Assembly: GCF_004959925.1 (NCBI RefSeq)
Contig: NZ_SPUW01000001.1
Coordinates: 620,001 to 684,000, forward strand
From: Pseudooceanicola onchidii
GTDB taxonomy: Bacteria > Pseudomonadota > Alphaproteobacteria > Rhodobacterales > Rhodobacteraceae
DNA: 64,000 nt
Direction: 5' to 3'
The position numbers were made by a program, and so were the translations under genes. Positions 1 to 10,989 of the stretch are shown here, one piece after another. Positions within the stretch are counted from its first letter, which is position 1. Each line of letters starts with the position of its first letter. The notes beneath the pieces were generated by a model, which did not search any database, was not told the DNA's origin, and saw nothing but the letters and a program-made list of their open reading frames with translations.

Positions 1-1
1 G

Positions 2-631
2 ACGGTTCTGTGCCTGTCCTTCGGCGAACGCGGCGAAAGCGCCAAGCTGTGGAAGCGGGAAGGCATGACGCTGGACCGGGTCAAGACCGTCCGGCGGCAA
101 GAGGCCGAAGCGGCCGCGCAGGCGCTTGGGGTGGCGGACCTGGTCTGTCTCGATCTCGGTGATTACCCGCTCGAGTTCTCGACCGACAACAAGATGAAGA
201 TCGTCGATGTGATCCGCAGGGTGCAGCCGGCCTTCATGCTGAGCCATTCGCAGTACGACCCCTACAACACCGACCACATGAACACCACGAACGCGGTGCT
301 GGAATGCCGGATGATCGCCCAGGCCTGGGGGCACAACCCCGGCGAAAAGGTCCTGGGCGCGCCACAGCTTTACCTGTTCGAGCCGCATCAGACCGAACAG
401 ATGGGATGGAAGCCCGACACCTTCCTCGACATCACGCCGGTCTGGGACAAGAAGCGCGCGGCGATCGAATGCATGCAGGGGCAGGAGCACCTGTGGGACT
501 ACTACACCCGCGTCGCACAGCAGCGCGCCAACCACTTCAAGCGCAATTCCGGCGGTCAGTCCGGCGGACGCGATTGCCGATACGCCGAGGGGTTCCAGTC
601 GATCTTCCCCCGGACCGTCGACGAGTTGTGA
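2..631 (+). CDS. galB: GalB-type 4-oxalomesaconate hydratase, PIG-L family (5' partial)
   Basis: The frame is open from the first bases of the window, so the true start lies upstream and only about 209 C-terminal residues are visible. The visible start TVLCLSFGERGESAKLW and the later H-x-x-x-D motif HSQYDPYNTDH (third zinc ligand region) are typical of PIG-L/LmbE-fold hydrolases. The first zinc-binding motif near the N-terminus is outside the window. Within this family the GalB branch hydrates 4-oxalomesaconate to 4-carboxy-4-hydroxy-2-oxoadipate (CHA). That role is supported by the downstream same-strand genes for the CHA aldolase and the oxalomesaconate tautomerase. An ATG at 65 is internal to the conserved region and is not the start. 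Assignment rests on family plus context. Confidence 0.82.
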   Translation, partial: TVLCLSFGERGESAKLWKREGMTLDRVKTVRRQEAEAAAQALGVADLVCLDLGDYPLEFSTDNKMKIVDVIRRVQPAFMLSHSQYDPYNTDHMNTTNAVLECRMIAQAWGHNPGEKVLGAPQLYLFEPHQTEQMGWKPDTFLDITPVWDKKRAAIECMQGQEHLWDYYTRVAQQRANHFKRNSGGQSGGRDCRYAEGFQSIFPRTVDEL

Positions 632-638
632 TCGGGCA

Positions 639-718
639 GGGGGCGCTGCCCCCGCACGTCAAAGCGCGCTTTGACGCGCCCCCCGGAGTATTTCCGGCAA
701 GATGAAGAGGAGGACAGG
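639..718 (+). repeat. Rhodobacterales-type intergenic hairpin + GGAGTATTT leader element, copy 1
   Basis: Two inverted repeats lie directly behind the hydratase stop: GGGGGC/GCCCCC at 639-653, and a perfect 20-base palindrome at 657-676 centred on GCGC. They are followed by CCCCCCGGAGTATTT and CAAGATGAAGAGGAGG, which ends in the ribosome binding site of the next gene (ATG at 719). A degenerate second copy lies at 1681-1737. From memory, leaders of this form recur between genes in Rhodobacterales genomes; that was not checked here. Confidence 0.6.
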
Positions 719-1678
719 ATGGAGCCGACCACGCCAAGCTTCGATATCGCGCATCTGGGCCACATGGAGATGCTGACCGACCGCTATGACGAGAGCCTCG
801 ATTTCTTCACCCGGGTCTACGGGCTGAAGCTGTCGGCCGAAGACGAGACCTCGGCCTACCTGCGCGCCTGGGACGATTACGAATTCCACACGCTCAAGCT
901 GACGCGGGCCGAAACGACCGGGGTGGGGCACATCGGCTATCGCGCGGCCTCTCCGCAGGCGCTGGCGCGGCGGGTCGCGGCGATCGAGGCGTCCGGCTAC
1001 AAGACCCACGGCTGGGTCGAGGGCGATCCGGGGCACGGCCCGGCCTTCCGGTTCGAGGACCCCTTCGGCCATGTCTTCGAGATCTACTACGAAACCAAGT
1101 GGTACGAGGCGCAGCAGGACGCGGACCGCCCGGCGCTGAAGAACACGGCCTCGGCCTTTTCGGGCGCGGCGCCGCGGCGGATCGACCACCTGAACCTGCT
1201 GGCCTCGGACGTGGCCGAATTCCGGCGGTTCATGGAGGTCTGCCTTGGCAGTCGCGTGACCGAATACATCCAGCTGGACAACGGTCGGATCGGCGGCTGC
1301 TGGTTCACGGTGAACAACAAGACCTATGACCTGGCCTGCACCGAAGAACACGGCGGCGGTGACGGCCGTCTGCATCATGTCACCTATGCCACCGACCAGC
1401 GCGAGGACATCCTGCGCGCGGCCGACGTCTTCCTGCAGAACGGCGTGCATATCGAAACCGGGCCGCACAAGCATGCGATCCAGGGGACTTTCTTTCTGTA
1501 TGTCTGGGAGCCCGCCGGCAACCGGGTCGAACTGGCCAACGCCGGGGCGCGGCTGATCCTGGCGCCGGACTGGCAGCCGGTGAAATGGACGGAAGACGAC
1601 CGCAGGAAGGGGCAGGCCTGGGGCCTGAAGACGATCCCGACGTTCCACACCCACGGAACGCCGCCGGTGAAGGGCTAG
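719..1678 (+). CDS. Type I extradiol (VOC-fold) ring-cleavage dioxygenase
   Basis: A 319-residue protein with two vicinal-oxygen-chelate modules (about residues 5-125 and 150-285). The Fe(II) ligands of type I extradiol dioxygenases are visible in the second module: His157 (RIDHLNLL), His220 (RLHHVTY) and Glu271 (NRVELAN). Their spacing of 63 and 51 residues resembles BphC-type enzymes. It should open a catecholic ring next to the diol. I chose ATG 719 because AGGAGG at 708-713 precedes it; a TTG at 671 would add 16 unlikely residues inside the leader repeat. It sits between galB and galC homologues, so the product probably feeds the oxalomesaconate/CHA branch. The exact substrate (gallate, protocatechuate or a methoxylated form) cannot be read from sequence. 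Confidence 0.8.
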   Translation: MEPTTPSFDIAHLGHMEMLTDRYDESLDFFTRVYGLKLSAEDETSAYLRAWDDYEFHTLKLTRAETTGVGHIGYRAASPQALARRVAAIEASGYKTHGWVEGDPGHGPAFRFEDPFGHVFEIYYETKWYEAQQDADRPALKNTASAFSGAAPRRIDHLNLLASDVAEFRRFMEVCLGSRVTEYIQLDNGRIGGCWFTVNNKTYDLACTEEHGGGDGRLHHVTYATDQREDILRAADVFLQNGVHIETGPHKHAIQGTFFLYVWEPAGNRVELANAGARLILAPDWQPVKWTEDDRRKGQAWGLKTIPTFHTHGTPPVKG

Positions 1679-1680
1679 GG

Positions 1681-1737
1681 GCCGTGCCGCGCAGCGCGGT
1701 ACGGCTCGGGTATTTTGGGAAAGAGGAAGAGGTCAGG
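1681..1737 (+). repeat. Hairpin + GGGTATTTT leader element, copy 2
   Basis: An 11-bp near-perfect stem (1681-1691 with 1695-1705, loop CAG) begins two bases after the dioxygenase stop. It is followed by TCGGGTATTTTGGGAAAGAGG, and the aldolase ATG is at 1738. The order hairpin, GTATTT, purine-rich RBS matches copy 1 at 639-718. Confidence 0.55.
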
Positions 1738-2409
1738 ATGGCTGTTGTCGTGCAGGATGTGAACCGGGCCGATCCCGTGGTGATCGACGGGCTGGCGCGG
1801 GCGGGCGTCGCCACCGTGCATGAGGCGCAGGGGCGGACGGGGTGTCTGGCCAGCCACATGCGGCCGATCTACGGCGGCGCGCAGATCGCCGGGTCGGCGG
1901 TCACGATCTCGGCCCCGCCGGGTGACAACTGGATGCTGCATGTGGCGATCGAACAGCTGCGCGATGGCGACGTGCTGGTGCTGGCGCCGACCGCGCCCTG
2001 CGACATGGGCTATTTCGGCGATCTTCTGGCAACCTCGGCCATGGCGCGCGGCTGCAGGGGGCTGGTCATCGACGCGGGCGTGCGGGACATCCGGGACCTG
2101 ACCGCCATGGGCTTTCCGGTCTGGTCCCGGGCGGTGTCGGCGCAGGGGACGGTCAAGGAAACCCTGGGTTCGGTGAACGTGCCGGTGGTCTGCGCCGGGC
2201 AGCAGATCGAGGCAGGCGACGTCATCGTGGCCGACGACGATGGCGTCTGTGTCGTCCGTCGCGCCGCAGCGGCCGAGGTTCTGGCGAAGGCCGAGGCGCG
2301 GCTGGCGGCGGAAGAGGTCAAGCGGAAGAGGCTGGCCGCAGGCGAGCTGGGGCTGGACATCTACGATATGCGGGGGCGGCTGGCCGAGAAGGGGCTGCGC
2401 TACGTCTGA
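1738..2409 (+). CDS. galC: 4-carboxy-4-hydroxy-2-oxoadipate aldolase (RraA-fold, GalC/LigK type)
   Basis: A 223-residue protein of the RraA-like class II pyruvate aldolase family. It should cleave CHA to pyruvate plus oxaloacetate with a divalent metal. The conserved GDLLA (94-98) and the Arg-Asp pair in DAGVRD (R116, D117), which position substrate and metal in HMG/CHA aldolases, are present. The length matches the family (about 220-240). The start is ATG 1738, with a GAAGAGG Shine-Dalgarno in the preceding leader; an upstream in-frame extension overlaps the dioxygenase and the hairpin and is rejected. It is placed between the ring-cleavage enzyme and the GalD tautomerase. Confidence 0.87.
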   Translation: MAVVVQDVNRADPVVIDGLARAGVATVHEAQGRTGCLASHMRPIYGGAQIAGSAVTISAPPGDNWMLHVAIEQLRDGDVLVLAPTAPCDMGYFGDLLATSAMARGCRGLVIDAGVRDIRDLTAMGFPVWSRAVSAQGTVKETLGSVNVPVVCAGQQIEAGDVIVADDDGVCVVRRAAAAEVLAKAEARLAAEEVKRKRLAAGELGLDIYDMRGRLAEKGLRYV

Positions 2410-2419
2410 GGAGGCGGGG

Positions 2420-3478
2420 ATGAGCATTGCGGACGACGGCATCCCCTGCACCTGGATGCGCGGCGGGACCTCGAAGGGGGCGTATTTCCTGGCCAGCGAT
2501 CTGCCCGAGGACCCGGCCACGCGCGATGCGCTGCTGCTGGCGATCATGGGCTCGCCCGACCCGGCGCAGATCGATGGGATCGGCGGGGCGGATCCGCTGA
2601 CCTCGAAGGTGGCCATCCTTTCCGCCTCGGCCCGCGCGGATGCGGATGTCGATTACCTGTTCCTGCAGGTCTTCGTGGACCAACCCCTGGTCAGCGATGC
2701 CCAGGGCTGCGGCAATATCCTGGCCGGTGTCGGACCTTTCGCGATCGAACGCGGGCTGGTCCGGCCCAAGGGCGATGAGACCGAGGTGCGCATTCACATG
2801 CTCAACACCGGCGACATCGCGACGGCCCGGGTCGCCACGCCGGGCGGTCGGGTCAGCTATGTGGGCGATGCGCGTATCGACGGGGTGCCGGGCCGGCATG
2901 CGCCGGTACCGCTGATGTTCGGCGATGTCGCCGGATCGATGTGCGGCGCGCTGCTGCCGACCGGGCGGGTGGCCGACGTGATCGACGGCATCGCCTGCAC
3001 CCTGATTGACAATGGCATGCCCTGCGTGATCCTGCGCGCAGCGGATCTGGGTGTCACCGGCACCGAAGCGCGCGAGGAACTTGAGGCAGACACCGGGCTG
3101 AAGGCGCGGCTTGAGGAGATCCGCCTGCAGGCCGGGCCAAGGATGAACCTGGGTGACGTGCGGGAAAAATCGGTGCCGAAGATGACGCTGGTGTCCCCGC
3201 CGCAGCACGGAGGGGTCATCGCCACCCGCAGTTTCATCCCGCATCGCTGCCACGCCACCATCGGCGTTTTTGCCGCCGTCACCGTCGCGACGGCCTGCAC
3301 GCTGCCGGGATCGACGGCGGCGGGACTTGCCGTCCTGCCCCGGGGCGCGACCTTCGCGATCGAACATCCGACCGGCGCGGCCGAGGTGCTGATCGAGCGT
3401 GACCGCACCGGGCAGGTCACCCGGGCCGGCACCCTGCGCACGGCCCGCAAGCTGTTCGAGGGGCGGGTGTTCGCCTGA
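2420..3478 (+). CDS. galD: 4-oxalomesaconate tautomerase (PrpF family, GalD)
   Basis: A 352-residue member of the PrpF/diaminopimelate-epimerase-like fold. The N-terminal CTWMRGGTSKGAYF (about residues 10-23) is the hallmark of the PrpF/GalD group, and SQCG-type conservation reads here as DAQGCGN. GalD interconverts keto and enol tautomers of 4-oxalomesaconate so that GalB can hydrate it. ATG 2420 is preceded by GAGGAGGCGGGG and lies 10 nt after the aldolase stop, so it is in the same operon. In-frame upstream extension into galC is a shadow. It is the last gene of the + operon; the next gene converges. Confidence 0.86.
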   Translation: MSIADDGIPCTWMRGGTSKGAYFLASDLPEDPATRDALLLAIMGSPDPAQIDGIGGADPLTSKVAILSASARADADVDYLFLQVFVDQPLVSDAQGCGNILAGVGPFAIERGLVRPKGDETEVRIHMLNTGDIATARVATPGGRVSYVGDARIDGVPGRHAPVPLMFGDVAGSMCGALLPTGRVADVIDGIACTLIDNGMPCVILRAADLGVTGTEAREELEADTGLKARLEEIRLQAGPRMNLGDVREKSVPKMTLVSPPQHGGVIATRSFIPHRCHATIGVFAAVTVATACTLPGSTAAGLAVLPRGATFAIEHPTGAAEVLIERDRTGQVTRAGTLRTARKLFEGRVFA

Positions 3479-3490
3479 GACCGCGCCGGG

Positions 3491-4341
3491 TCAGAACCCG
3501 AAAAGCCGTTCTGGCGTGTCGCAGAGCGCTAGCCGCCGGGTGTCTTCGTCCAGCCAGCCCAGCACCGTGTCTGTCAGCAGGCCGTCGTCGGGATAGTCGG
3601 CGGTCGTCCTGGCCAGGTTGTGCGGCCAGTTGGTGCCCCAGATCAGCCGGTTCGGCGCATGGGCGGCGACGGCGCGGGTGACGGCGGCGATGTCGGCGTA
3701 CTCCGGCCCCCCGGTCCGAGAGCTTTCATAGCAGCCCGCCAGTTTGAACCAGCAGCGCCCGCCGTCGATGAGTCGCTTCACGGCAGCAAGTTCGGGCCCG
3801 TCGGGCGCGGCGCCACGGAAGAACTTGCCATGGTGGTCGAGGATCCAGTTCGACCTTAGCCCCGACAGCCGCGCCTCGTGGTCGAGGATATCCGATCCGT
3901 CGAACTGCACCGCCAGCACCCAGCCACGCGCGGCGGCCTTGGCGTCCACGGCCTCAAGCTGCGACAGGCCGACCGCGCCGCCCGGCAGGTCCATGATCCG
4001 CGCGCCGACGATGCCCGCGGCGCTCAGCCGGTCCAGCTCTTGCTCGGAGGTATCGGCGTCGATGACCGCAACGCCCCGGGCCATGTCGCCCAGGTCCTCG
4101 AGGCAGGCCAGCAGGCAGCTGTTGTCGCCCTGCTGTGCGTTGCCCTGCGTCACCACCACCCGCGAGATGCCGATCCATTCGGCCATCTGCCGGTACATGG
4201 CGGGCGTCGGCAGCGGATCCGGCGGGTTGCCGGGGCCGCCGGGCAGGGCGGGATAGCCGGGCAGGTACATGTGGCACTGGGTGTCGATCGCGCCCTCGGG
4301 CAGGCGGATCGTCGGCGGCGTGCCGGTCAGTTTGCGGTCGA

Positions 4342-4345
<4 letters not shown>
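3491..4345 (-). CDS. gli: D-galactarolactone isomerase (amidohydrolase superfamily)
   Basis: A 284-residue amidohydrolase-fold protein of the 2-pyrone-4,6-dicarboxylate lactonase group. The N-terminal HMYLPGYPALPGGPG and the later GARIMDLPGGAV, DHHGKF and IWGTNWPHN motifs match D-galactarolactone isomerase as I recall it from Agrobacterium. That enzyme converts the 1,5-lactone made by uronate dehydrogenase to the 1,4-lactone. The usual HxH metal motif reads Q23-C-H25, so the first His is absent, as in metal-independent lactone isomerases. The gene overlaps the cycloisomerase by 4 nt (ATGA, 4342-4345), which supports this role over a LigI lactonase even though the gallate-type cluster adjoins it. 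Confidence 0.85.
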
Positions 4346-6455
<2,110 letters not shown>

Positions 6456-7193
6456 CTATTTGGATGTGTCGCGCAGCATATTGCGATATCTCTGCTGGCT
6501 GCCCTTCAGGTGATGCCGCATGGCGTCGCGGGCCGTATCGGGGTCACCGGCGGCGATGGCATCGGCAATGGCGCGATGTTCGCCCGAGATCAGGGTGATA
6601 TAGCTGTCCGGGCTGCGCTGCCCGTTGCCGGCCTGCAGCGCCGACCGGGGAATCACCGATTGCCCCAGCACGTCCAGGAACTCGGCAAAGCGCGGGTTGT
6701 TCGCAGCGGCGGCGATGGCGCGGTGAAAGCGGAAGTCGGCCTCGGTGGTGGCCAGCCCCTGCTGGGCCAGGGCGCGGATCTCGGCCTCGGCCTCGTAGAT
6801 CTCTTCTTCCTGCGCGGGGGATCGGCGTGCAGCCGCCAGGGCGGCGGCCTCCATCTCGACGGCCGTACGCAGCTCAAGCATCTCGATTATCGAGGAAATC
6901 TTGTCCACGTCGACAATCTGGAAAGGCCGCTGCACGGGATCTGCGGGCGCAAGGACGAAGACGCCGGCGCCTTGCCGGGGCTCGACCAGCCCGTCCGCGC
7001 GCAGGGTGGCGATCGCCTCGCGGATGACCGTGCGCGACACCGAAAACGCCTCTGTCAGCTGCGCTTCCGAGGGCAGGCGGTCCCCGACCTGCACGTCCCC
7101 GCTGGCGATCTGGGTGCGCAGTTCGGCCACCACCTCGGCCACGAGGTTGCGTCGGCCGCGCCGGGCGGGTCTGTCGGGTGAGGGCTGTGTCAT
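6456..7193 (-). CDS. FadR-type GntR regulator of the uronate genes
   Basis: A 245-residue GntR regulator. The winged HTH is at about residues 15-85 (LPSEAQLTEAFSVSRTVIREAIATLR) and an all-helical FCD ligand domain at about 100-235. The basic N-terminus is PARRGRRN. I chose ATG 7193 because GGAAGGA precedes it; ATG 7259 would add 22 residues without an RBS and cover the divergent promoter. It lies between the kdgD-gci-gli operon and the divergent dctPQM-udh operon and probably represses both, releasing on an acid intermediate. The ligand is inferred from context only. Confidence 0.85.
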   Translation of the reverse strand: MTQPSPDRPARRGRRNLVAEVVAELRTQIASGDVQVGDRLPSEAQLTEAFSVSRTVIREAIATLRADGLVEPRQGAGVFVLAPADPVQRPFQIVDVDKISSIIEMLELRTAVEMEAAALAAARRSPAQEEEIYEAEAEIRALAQQGLATTEADFRFHRAIAAAANNPRFAEFLDVLGQSVIPRSALQAGNGQRSPDSYITLISGEHRAIADAIAAGDPDTARDAMRHHLKGSQQRYRNMLRDTSK

Positions 7194-7260
7194 GTCGGTA
7201 TCCTTCCGTGCCCTGCACATAAGCTGAATACCGGTCACTTTGTCAAATCCTCGCCGCATG

Positions 7261-7289
7261 CATCATATGTGTTGACAAGTTGTATGATG
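7261..7289 (+). promoter_or_regulatory. Inverted-repeat operator over the TRAP operon promoter
   Basis: CATCATA (7261-7267) and TATGATG (7283-7289) form an inverted repeat around a consensus -35 TTGACA (7272-7277). AAGTTGTATGAT (7277-7288) repeats the 12-mer found upstream of kdgD. A repressor bound here would cover the -35 box of the dctP promoter. The GntR gene is transcribed divergently from the same gap. Confidence 0.55.
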
Positions 7290-7348
7290 ATTATCCATAC
7301 CTCCGGCATAGCTGGCGTCGATCGCCAGATCAAATGGGAGGACAAGAC

Positions 7349-8323
7349 ATGACATTTACCCGGATCGCCCTGACCAGTGCCATCGCCGCCCTGGTCGCGG
7401 TGCCCGCCCTGGCAGACCAGTGGCGCGGCTGGAACATTCACCCCGAAGACTACCCGAACTCGATCGCGCTTGAGACCTTCGCGAAGGAAGTGGCGGAAAA
7501 GACCGAAGGCCGGATCGAACCGCAGGTCTATCACAACGCGGTGCTGGGCGATCAGCCGGACGCGATCGAACAGGTGCGCAACGGCGGCCTGGATTTCGCG
7601 AACTTCAACATGGGCCCCATGGGCCAGATCGTGCCCGCGACCAACGTTCTGTCGCTGCCCTTCATCTTCAAGGACGTCGACCAGATGCACGTGGTGATGG
7701 ACGGTGAGATCGGCCAGCGCTTCTCGGACGCTCTGGCGGAAGAGGGGCTGGTCGCCCTGTCGTGGTTCGACAGCGGATCGCGGTCGTTCTACAACACCAA
7801 GCAGCCGATCGAGACGCCGGATGACGTCAAGGGCATGAAGTTCCGCGTGATGAACAACGACCTCTACGTCCAGATGGTCGATCAGCTGGGCGGCAACGCG
7901 ACCCCGATGGCCTATGGCGAGGTCTACCAGTCGCTGAAGACCGGCGTGATCGACGGGGCCGAGAACAACTATCCCTCCTACGACAGTTCCAACCACTTCG
8001 AGGTGGCCAAGTACTATTCGATCACCAACCACCTGATCATTCCCGAATGCCTCTGCGTGTCGACCGCGACCTGGGACGGGCTGTCGGACGAAGACAAGGC
8101 CATCGTGAAAGAGGCCGCCGTGAACGCCGCCAAGGAACAGCGCGAACTCTGGGCTGACCGCGAAATGAAAAGCCGCGAAAAGGTCGAAGCGGCCGGGTCG
8201 CAGATCAACGAGGTCAAGGATCCCAAGGCGTTCCAGGATGCCATGGGCCCGGTCTACGAAGGCTTCATCAAGGCCAATCCCGACCTGGAAAGCCTGATCA
8301 AGGACATCCAGGCCAGCAGCTGA
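7349..8323 (+). CDS. TRAP transporter solute-binding protein (DctP family), probably uronate-specific
   Basis: A 324-residue periplasmic binding protein. It has a Sec signal peptide (about 1-22, ending VPALA) and the DctP fold, with the conserved Arg in MKFRVMNN that pairs with the substrate carboxylate. ATG 7349 has GGGAGGAC upstream; an earlier in-frame ATG near 7280 lies in the operator region. It is the first gene of dctP-dctQ-dctM-udh-ALDH, and close placement with uronate dehydrogenase points to galacturonate/glucuronate uptake. A strong hairpin follows the stop (8338-8366) and may raise its level over the membrane subunits. Confidence 0.88.
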   Translation: MTFTRIALTSAIAALVAVPALADQWRGWNIHPEDYPNSIALETFAKEVAEKTEGRIEPQVYHNAVLGDQPDAIEQVRNGGLDFANFNMGPMGQIVPATNVLSLPFIFKDVDQMHVVMDGEIGQRFSDALAEEGLVALSWFDSGSRSFYNTKQPIETPDDVKGMKFRVMNNDLYVQMVDQLGGNATPMAYGEVYQSLKTGVIDGAENNYPSYDSSNHFEVAKYYSITNHLIIPECLCVSTATWDGLSDEDKAIVKEAAVNAAKEQRELWADREMKSREKVEAAGSQINEVKDPKAFQDAMGPVYEGFIKANPDLESLIKDIQASS

Positions 8324-8337
8324 TCCCTTGCCTTGCG

Positions 8338-8366
8338 ATGCCCCGGCTGCACTCTGGCCGGGGCAT
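8338..8366 (+). terminator. Intercistronic hairpin between dctP and dctQ
   Basis: A perfect 10-bp stem, ATGCCCCGGC (8338-8347) with GCCGGGGCAT (8357-8366), lies 15 nt after the binding-protein stop. The bases after it (TTCACG) are not a real T-run, so it more likely stabilises the dctP transcript or terminates partially than fully. Confidence 0.55.
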
Positions 8367-8384
8367 TTCACGTCGGAGACACGG

Positions 8385-8900
8385 ATGACGTCTGACACGA
8401 ACACCCCGACCCGCGACCCCGTCTTCCGGGTGCTGGACCTTACGGCGCGGGCCTGCATGACCATCGCGGGCATCCAGCTGGTGACCCTGATCGCCATCTT
8501 CGGCTGGCTGGTCTTCGGTCGCTACGTGCTGAACGACACGCCGACCTGGGTCGAACAGGCCGCGCTGATGCTGGTGGTCTGGATCACCTTCCTTGGTGCG
8601 GCGGCCGGGGTCTGGAACCGGGCGCATCTGTCGATCGATTTCGTCCGGGAAATGATGCCCCCCGTCTTCCGTATCCCCCTGCGCTGGCTGGCGGTGCTGG
8701 GCGTGCTGATCTTCGCCGCCTACCTGGCCTGGTACGGCTGGGACCTGGCCGAGAAGACCTGGCGCCGTCGCATCCCGATGCTCGCCATCGCCGAGGGCTG
8801 GCGCGCCGTGCCCATGGCGGTCTGCGGCGTGCTGTCAGTCTTCTATTCCCTCTATCACCTCGCCATGCTTGTCCGTGGCCAAGACCCGGCGGAACTCTGA
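8385..8900 (+). CDS. TRAP transporter small permease (DctQ family)
   Basis: A 171-residue membrane protein with four predicted membrane segments, near residues 25-50, 60-80, 100-120 and 140-160. The amphipathic region has the usual WNRAHLSIDFVREMMP motif of DctQ proteins. It pairs with the large permease to couple uptake to an ion gradient. ATG 8385 follows CGGAGACACGG. The stop abuts the start of the large permease (8901) with no gap. Confidence 0.86.
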   Translation: MTSDTNTPTRDPVFRVLDLTARACMTIAGIQLVTLIAIFGWLVFGRYVLNDTPTWVEQAALMLVVWITFLGAAAGVWNRAHLSIDFVREMMPPVFRIPLRWLAVLGVLIFAAYLAWYGWDLAEKTWRRRIPMLAIAEGWRAVPMAVCGVLSVFYSLYHLAMLVRGQDPAEL

Positions 8901-10178
8901 ATGGGCCTGTCACTGCTTTTCGGCATCTTTGCCCTTGGCCTGATCTCGGGCATGCCGGTCGCCTTCGCGCTTGGCCTGGCGACCGTGGGCGGGTTCCTGT
9001 ACGAAGGACTGCCGATGTTCATCGGGTTCCAGCGGATCCTGTCGGGCATCTCGGTCTTCTCGCTGCTGGCCATCCCCTTCTTCATCTTCGCCGGAGAGCT
9101 GATGATGCAGGGCGGCATCGCCGGCCGCCTCGTGCGGCTCGCCGCTTCGGCCGTGGGCAAGTCGCGCGGCGGGCTGGGGGTCGTGAACGTGGCCTCCTCG
9201 ATGCTTTTCGGCGGCATCTCGGGCTCGGCCGTGGCCGATACCTCGGCGCTTGGGGCCATCCTGATGCCGGTGATGAAGGAAAAGGGCTATGACGCGGATT
9301 ATGCCGTCAACGTCACCGTGACCTCGTCGGTCGCGGGCGTCGTGATCCCGCCGTCGCACAACATGATCCTCTATGCGGTCGCGGCGGGGGGCGTCTCGGT
9401 CTCGCAGCTGTTTGTCGCGGGGATCGTTCCGGGCATCCTGATGTGCCTCTGCCTTGGCATCGTCGCCTGGTACATCGCCGTCAAGCGCGGCTACCCGTCC
9501 GAGGAGTTTCCGGGCTGGCATGCATTGCTGATCAGTTTCGCCGCCGCGATCCCCGGCCTGCTGACGGCGGTCATCATCGTCGGCGGCGTGCTGTCGGGCG
9601 TCATGACCGTGACCGAATCCGGGGCCTTCGGGGCGATCTGGGCGCTGCTGGTCACCGTCTTCGTCTATCGCGAACTGACCTGGCCGGGCTTCAAGCTGGC
9701 CGTGATCTCGGCCGTGCGGACCACGGCGCTGGTGATGGTCCTGGTCGCGACGGCGTCGTCCTTTGCCTACCTGCTGGCGCTGTACCGGGTGCCCGACAAC
9801 CTGGCGACCTTCGTCACCTCGATCTCGTCGAACCCCTTCGTGATCCTGCTGCTGCTGAACCTGACGCTGCTGGTTCTGGGGATGATCATGGACATGGCCG
9901 CGCTGATCCTGATCTGCACGCCGATCTTCCTGCCGGTCGTCGTCGGCCTGGGCATGGACCCGGTGCAGTTCGGCGTCATCATGATGATGAACCTCGGGCT
10001 GGGTCTGTGCACCCCGCCGGTCGGGGCCTGCCTTTTCGTCGGCTGCGTCGTCGGCGGCATCCGGATCGAACAGGCCGTGCGCACGATCTGGCCCTTCTAC
10101 ATCGCCATCCTGGTCGCGCTGATGCTGGTCACCTATGTGCCCGCCGTCTCGATGGCCTTGCCCAACCTGCTGAAATAA
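8901..10178 (+). CDS. TRAP transporter large permease (DctM family)
   Basis: A 425-residue polytopic protein with about 11-12 hydrophobic segments, the size typical of DctM. The family signature FGGISGSAVADTSALG is at about residues 105-120, and the C-terminal half ends NLGLGLCTPPVG. It forms the transport channel with DctQ. The ATG immediately follows the dctQ TGA, so translation is probably coupled. Confidence 0.9.
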   Translation: MGLSLLFGIFALGLISGMPVAFALGLATVGGFLYEGLPMFIGFQRILSGISVFSLLAIPFFIFAGELMMQGGIAGRLVRLAASAVGKSRGGLGVVNVASSMLFGGISGSAVADTSALGAILMPVMKEKGYDADYAVNVTVTSSVAGVVIPPSHNMILYAVAAGGVSVSQLFVAGIVPGILMCLCLGIVAWYIAVKRGYPSEEFPGWHALLISFAAAIPGLLTAVIIVGGVLSGVMTVTESGAFGAIWALLVTVFVYRELTWPGFKLAVISAVRTTALVMVLVATASSFAYLLALYRVPDNLATFVTSISSNPFVILLLLNLTLLVLGMIMDMAALILICTPIFLPVVVGLGMDPVQFGVIMMMNLGLGLCTPPVGACLFVGCVVGGIRIEQAVRTIWPFYIAILVALMLVTYVPAVSMALPNLLK

Positions 10179-10191
10179 GGATCTGACACCC

Positions 10192-10986
10192 GTGAAACGT
10201 CTGCTCATCACCGGTGCCGCCGGTAACCTTGGACAACTGGCGCGCGCGCGCCTTGGACACCTCGCCGACGTGCTGCGCCTGTCCGACATCGCCGACATGC
10301 CCCCCGCCCAAGAGGGGGAAGAGGTCGTGACCTGCGATCTGGGCGACGAGGCCGCCGTGCACGACCTGGTCAAGGATTGCGACGGCATCCTGCATCTTGG
10401 CGGCGTGTCCGTCGAACGGCCCTGGGACCAGATCCAGCGCGGCAACATCACCGGGGTCTACAATCTTTACGAGGCCGCGCGCGCCCACGGCATGCCGCGT
10501 ATCTTCTTTGCCTCGTCGAACCACGCCATCGGCTACTACCGCCAGGACGAGGTGATCGATACCAAGGCCCCGCAGAAGCCCGACGGCCTGTACGGCGTGT
10601 CCAAATGCTTCGGAGAGGCCATGGCGTCGCTCTATCATTCCAAGTTCGGGCAGGAGACCGCGTTGGTCCGCATTGGGTCGTGTTTCGAAAAACCCCGCGA
10701 CCGCCGGATGCTGGCCACCTGGATGTCGCCCGACGACTTCGTCAGCCTCGTCGAATGCGTCTTCCGCGTGCCGATGCTGGGCTGTCCGGTGATCTGGGGC
10801 GTGTCGGACAACAATGAGCGCTGGTGGAACACGGAAACCGCGCGGCTGATCGGCTGGGGGCCGAAGGACAATTCGGAAACCTACCGGGCCGAGGTCGAGG
10901 CCGCCGCCCCGTGCCCCGCCGCCGATGCGCCCGAAAGCGTCTATCAGGGCGGCAAGTTCACCGCCGAACCGATCTACAGGGACTGA
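10192..10986 (+). CDS. udh: Uronate dehydrogenase (NAD-dependent, SDR)
   Basis: A 264-residue extended SDR enzyme that oxidises D-galacturonate or D-glucuronate at C1 to the aldaro-lactone. The nucleotide-binding motif is TGAAGNLG (7-14), SSNH (108-111) supplies the catalytic Ser, and Tyr134 and Lys138 lie in YGVSK. GQETALVRIGSCFE and DDFVSLVECVFR are typical of Udh. The start is GTG 10192, 13 nt after dctM. Its product is the substrate of the - strand isomerase and cycloisomerase genes. Confidence 0.93.
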   Translation: MKRLLITGAAGNLGQLARARLGHLADVLRLSDIADMPPAQEGEEVVTCDLGDEAAVHDLVKDCDGILHLGGVSVERPWDQIQRGNITGVYNLYEAARAHGMPRIFFASSNHAIGYYRQDEVIDTKAPQKPDGLYGVSKCFGEAMASLYHSKFGQETALVRIGSCFEKPRDRRMLATWMSPDDFVSLVECVFRVPMLGCPVIWGVSDNNERWWNTETARLIGWGPKDNSETYRAEVEAAAPCPAADAPESVYQGGKFTAEPIYRD

Positions 10987-10989
10987 CCG

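Noticed and set aside
8910-10451. 513-codon open frame on - opposite the TRAP large permease
   Set aside because: Shadow of dctM and udh: Asp/Arg/His-rich low-complexity product with no family features.
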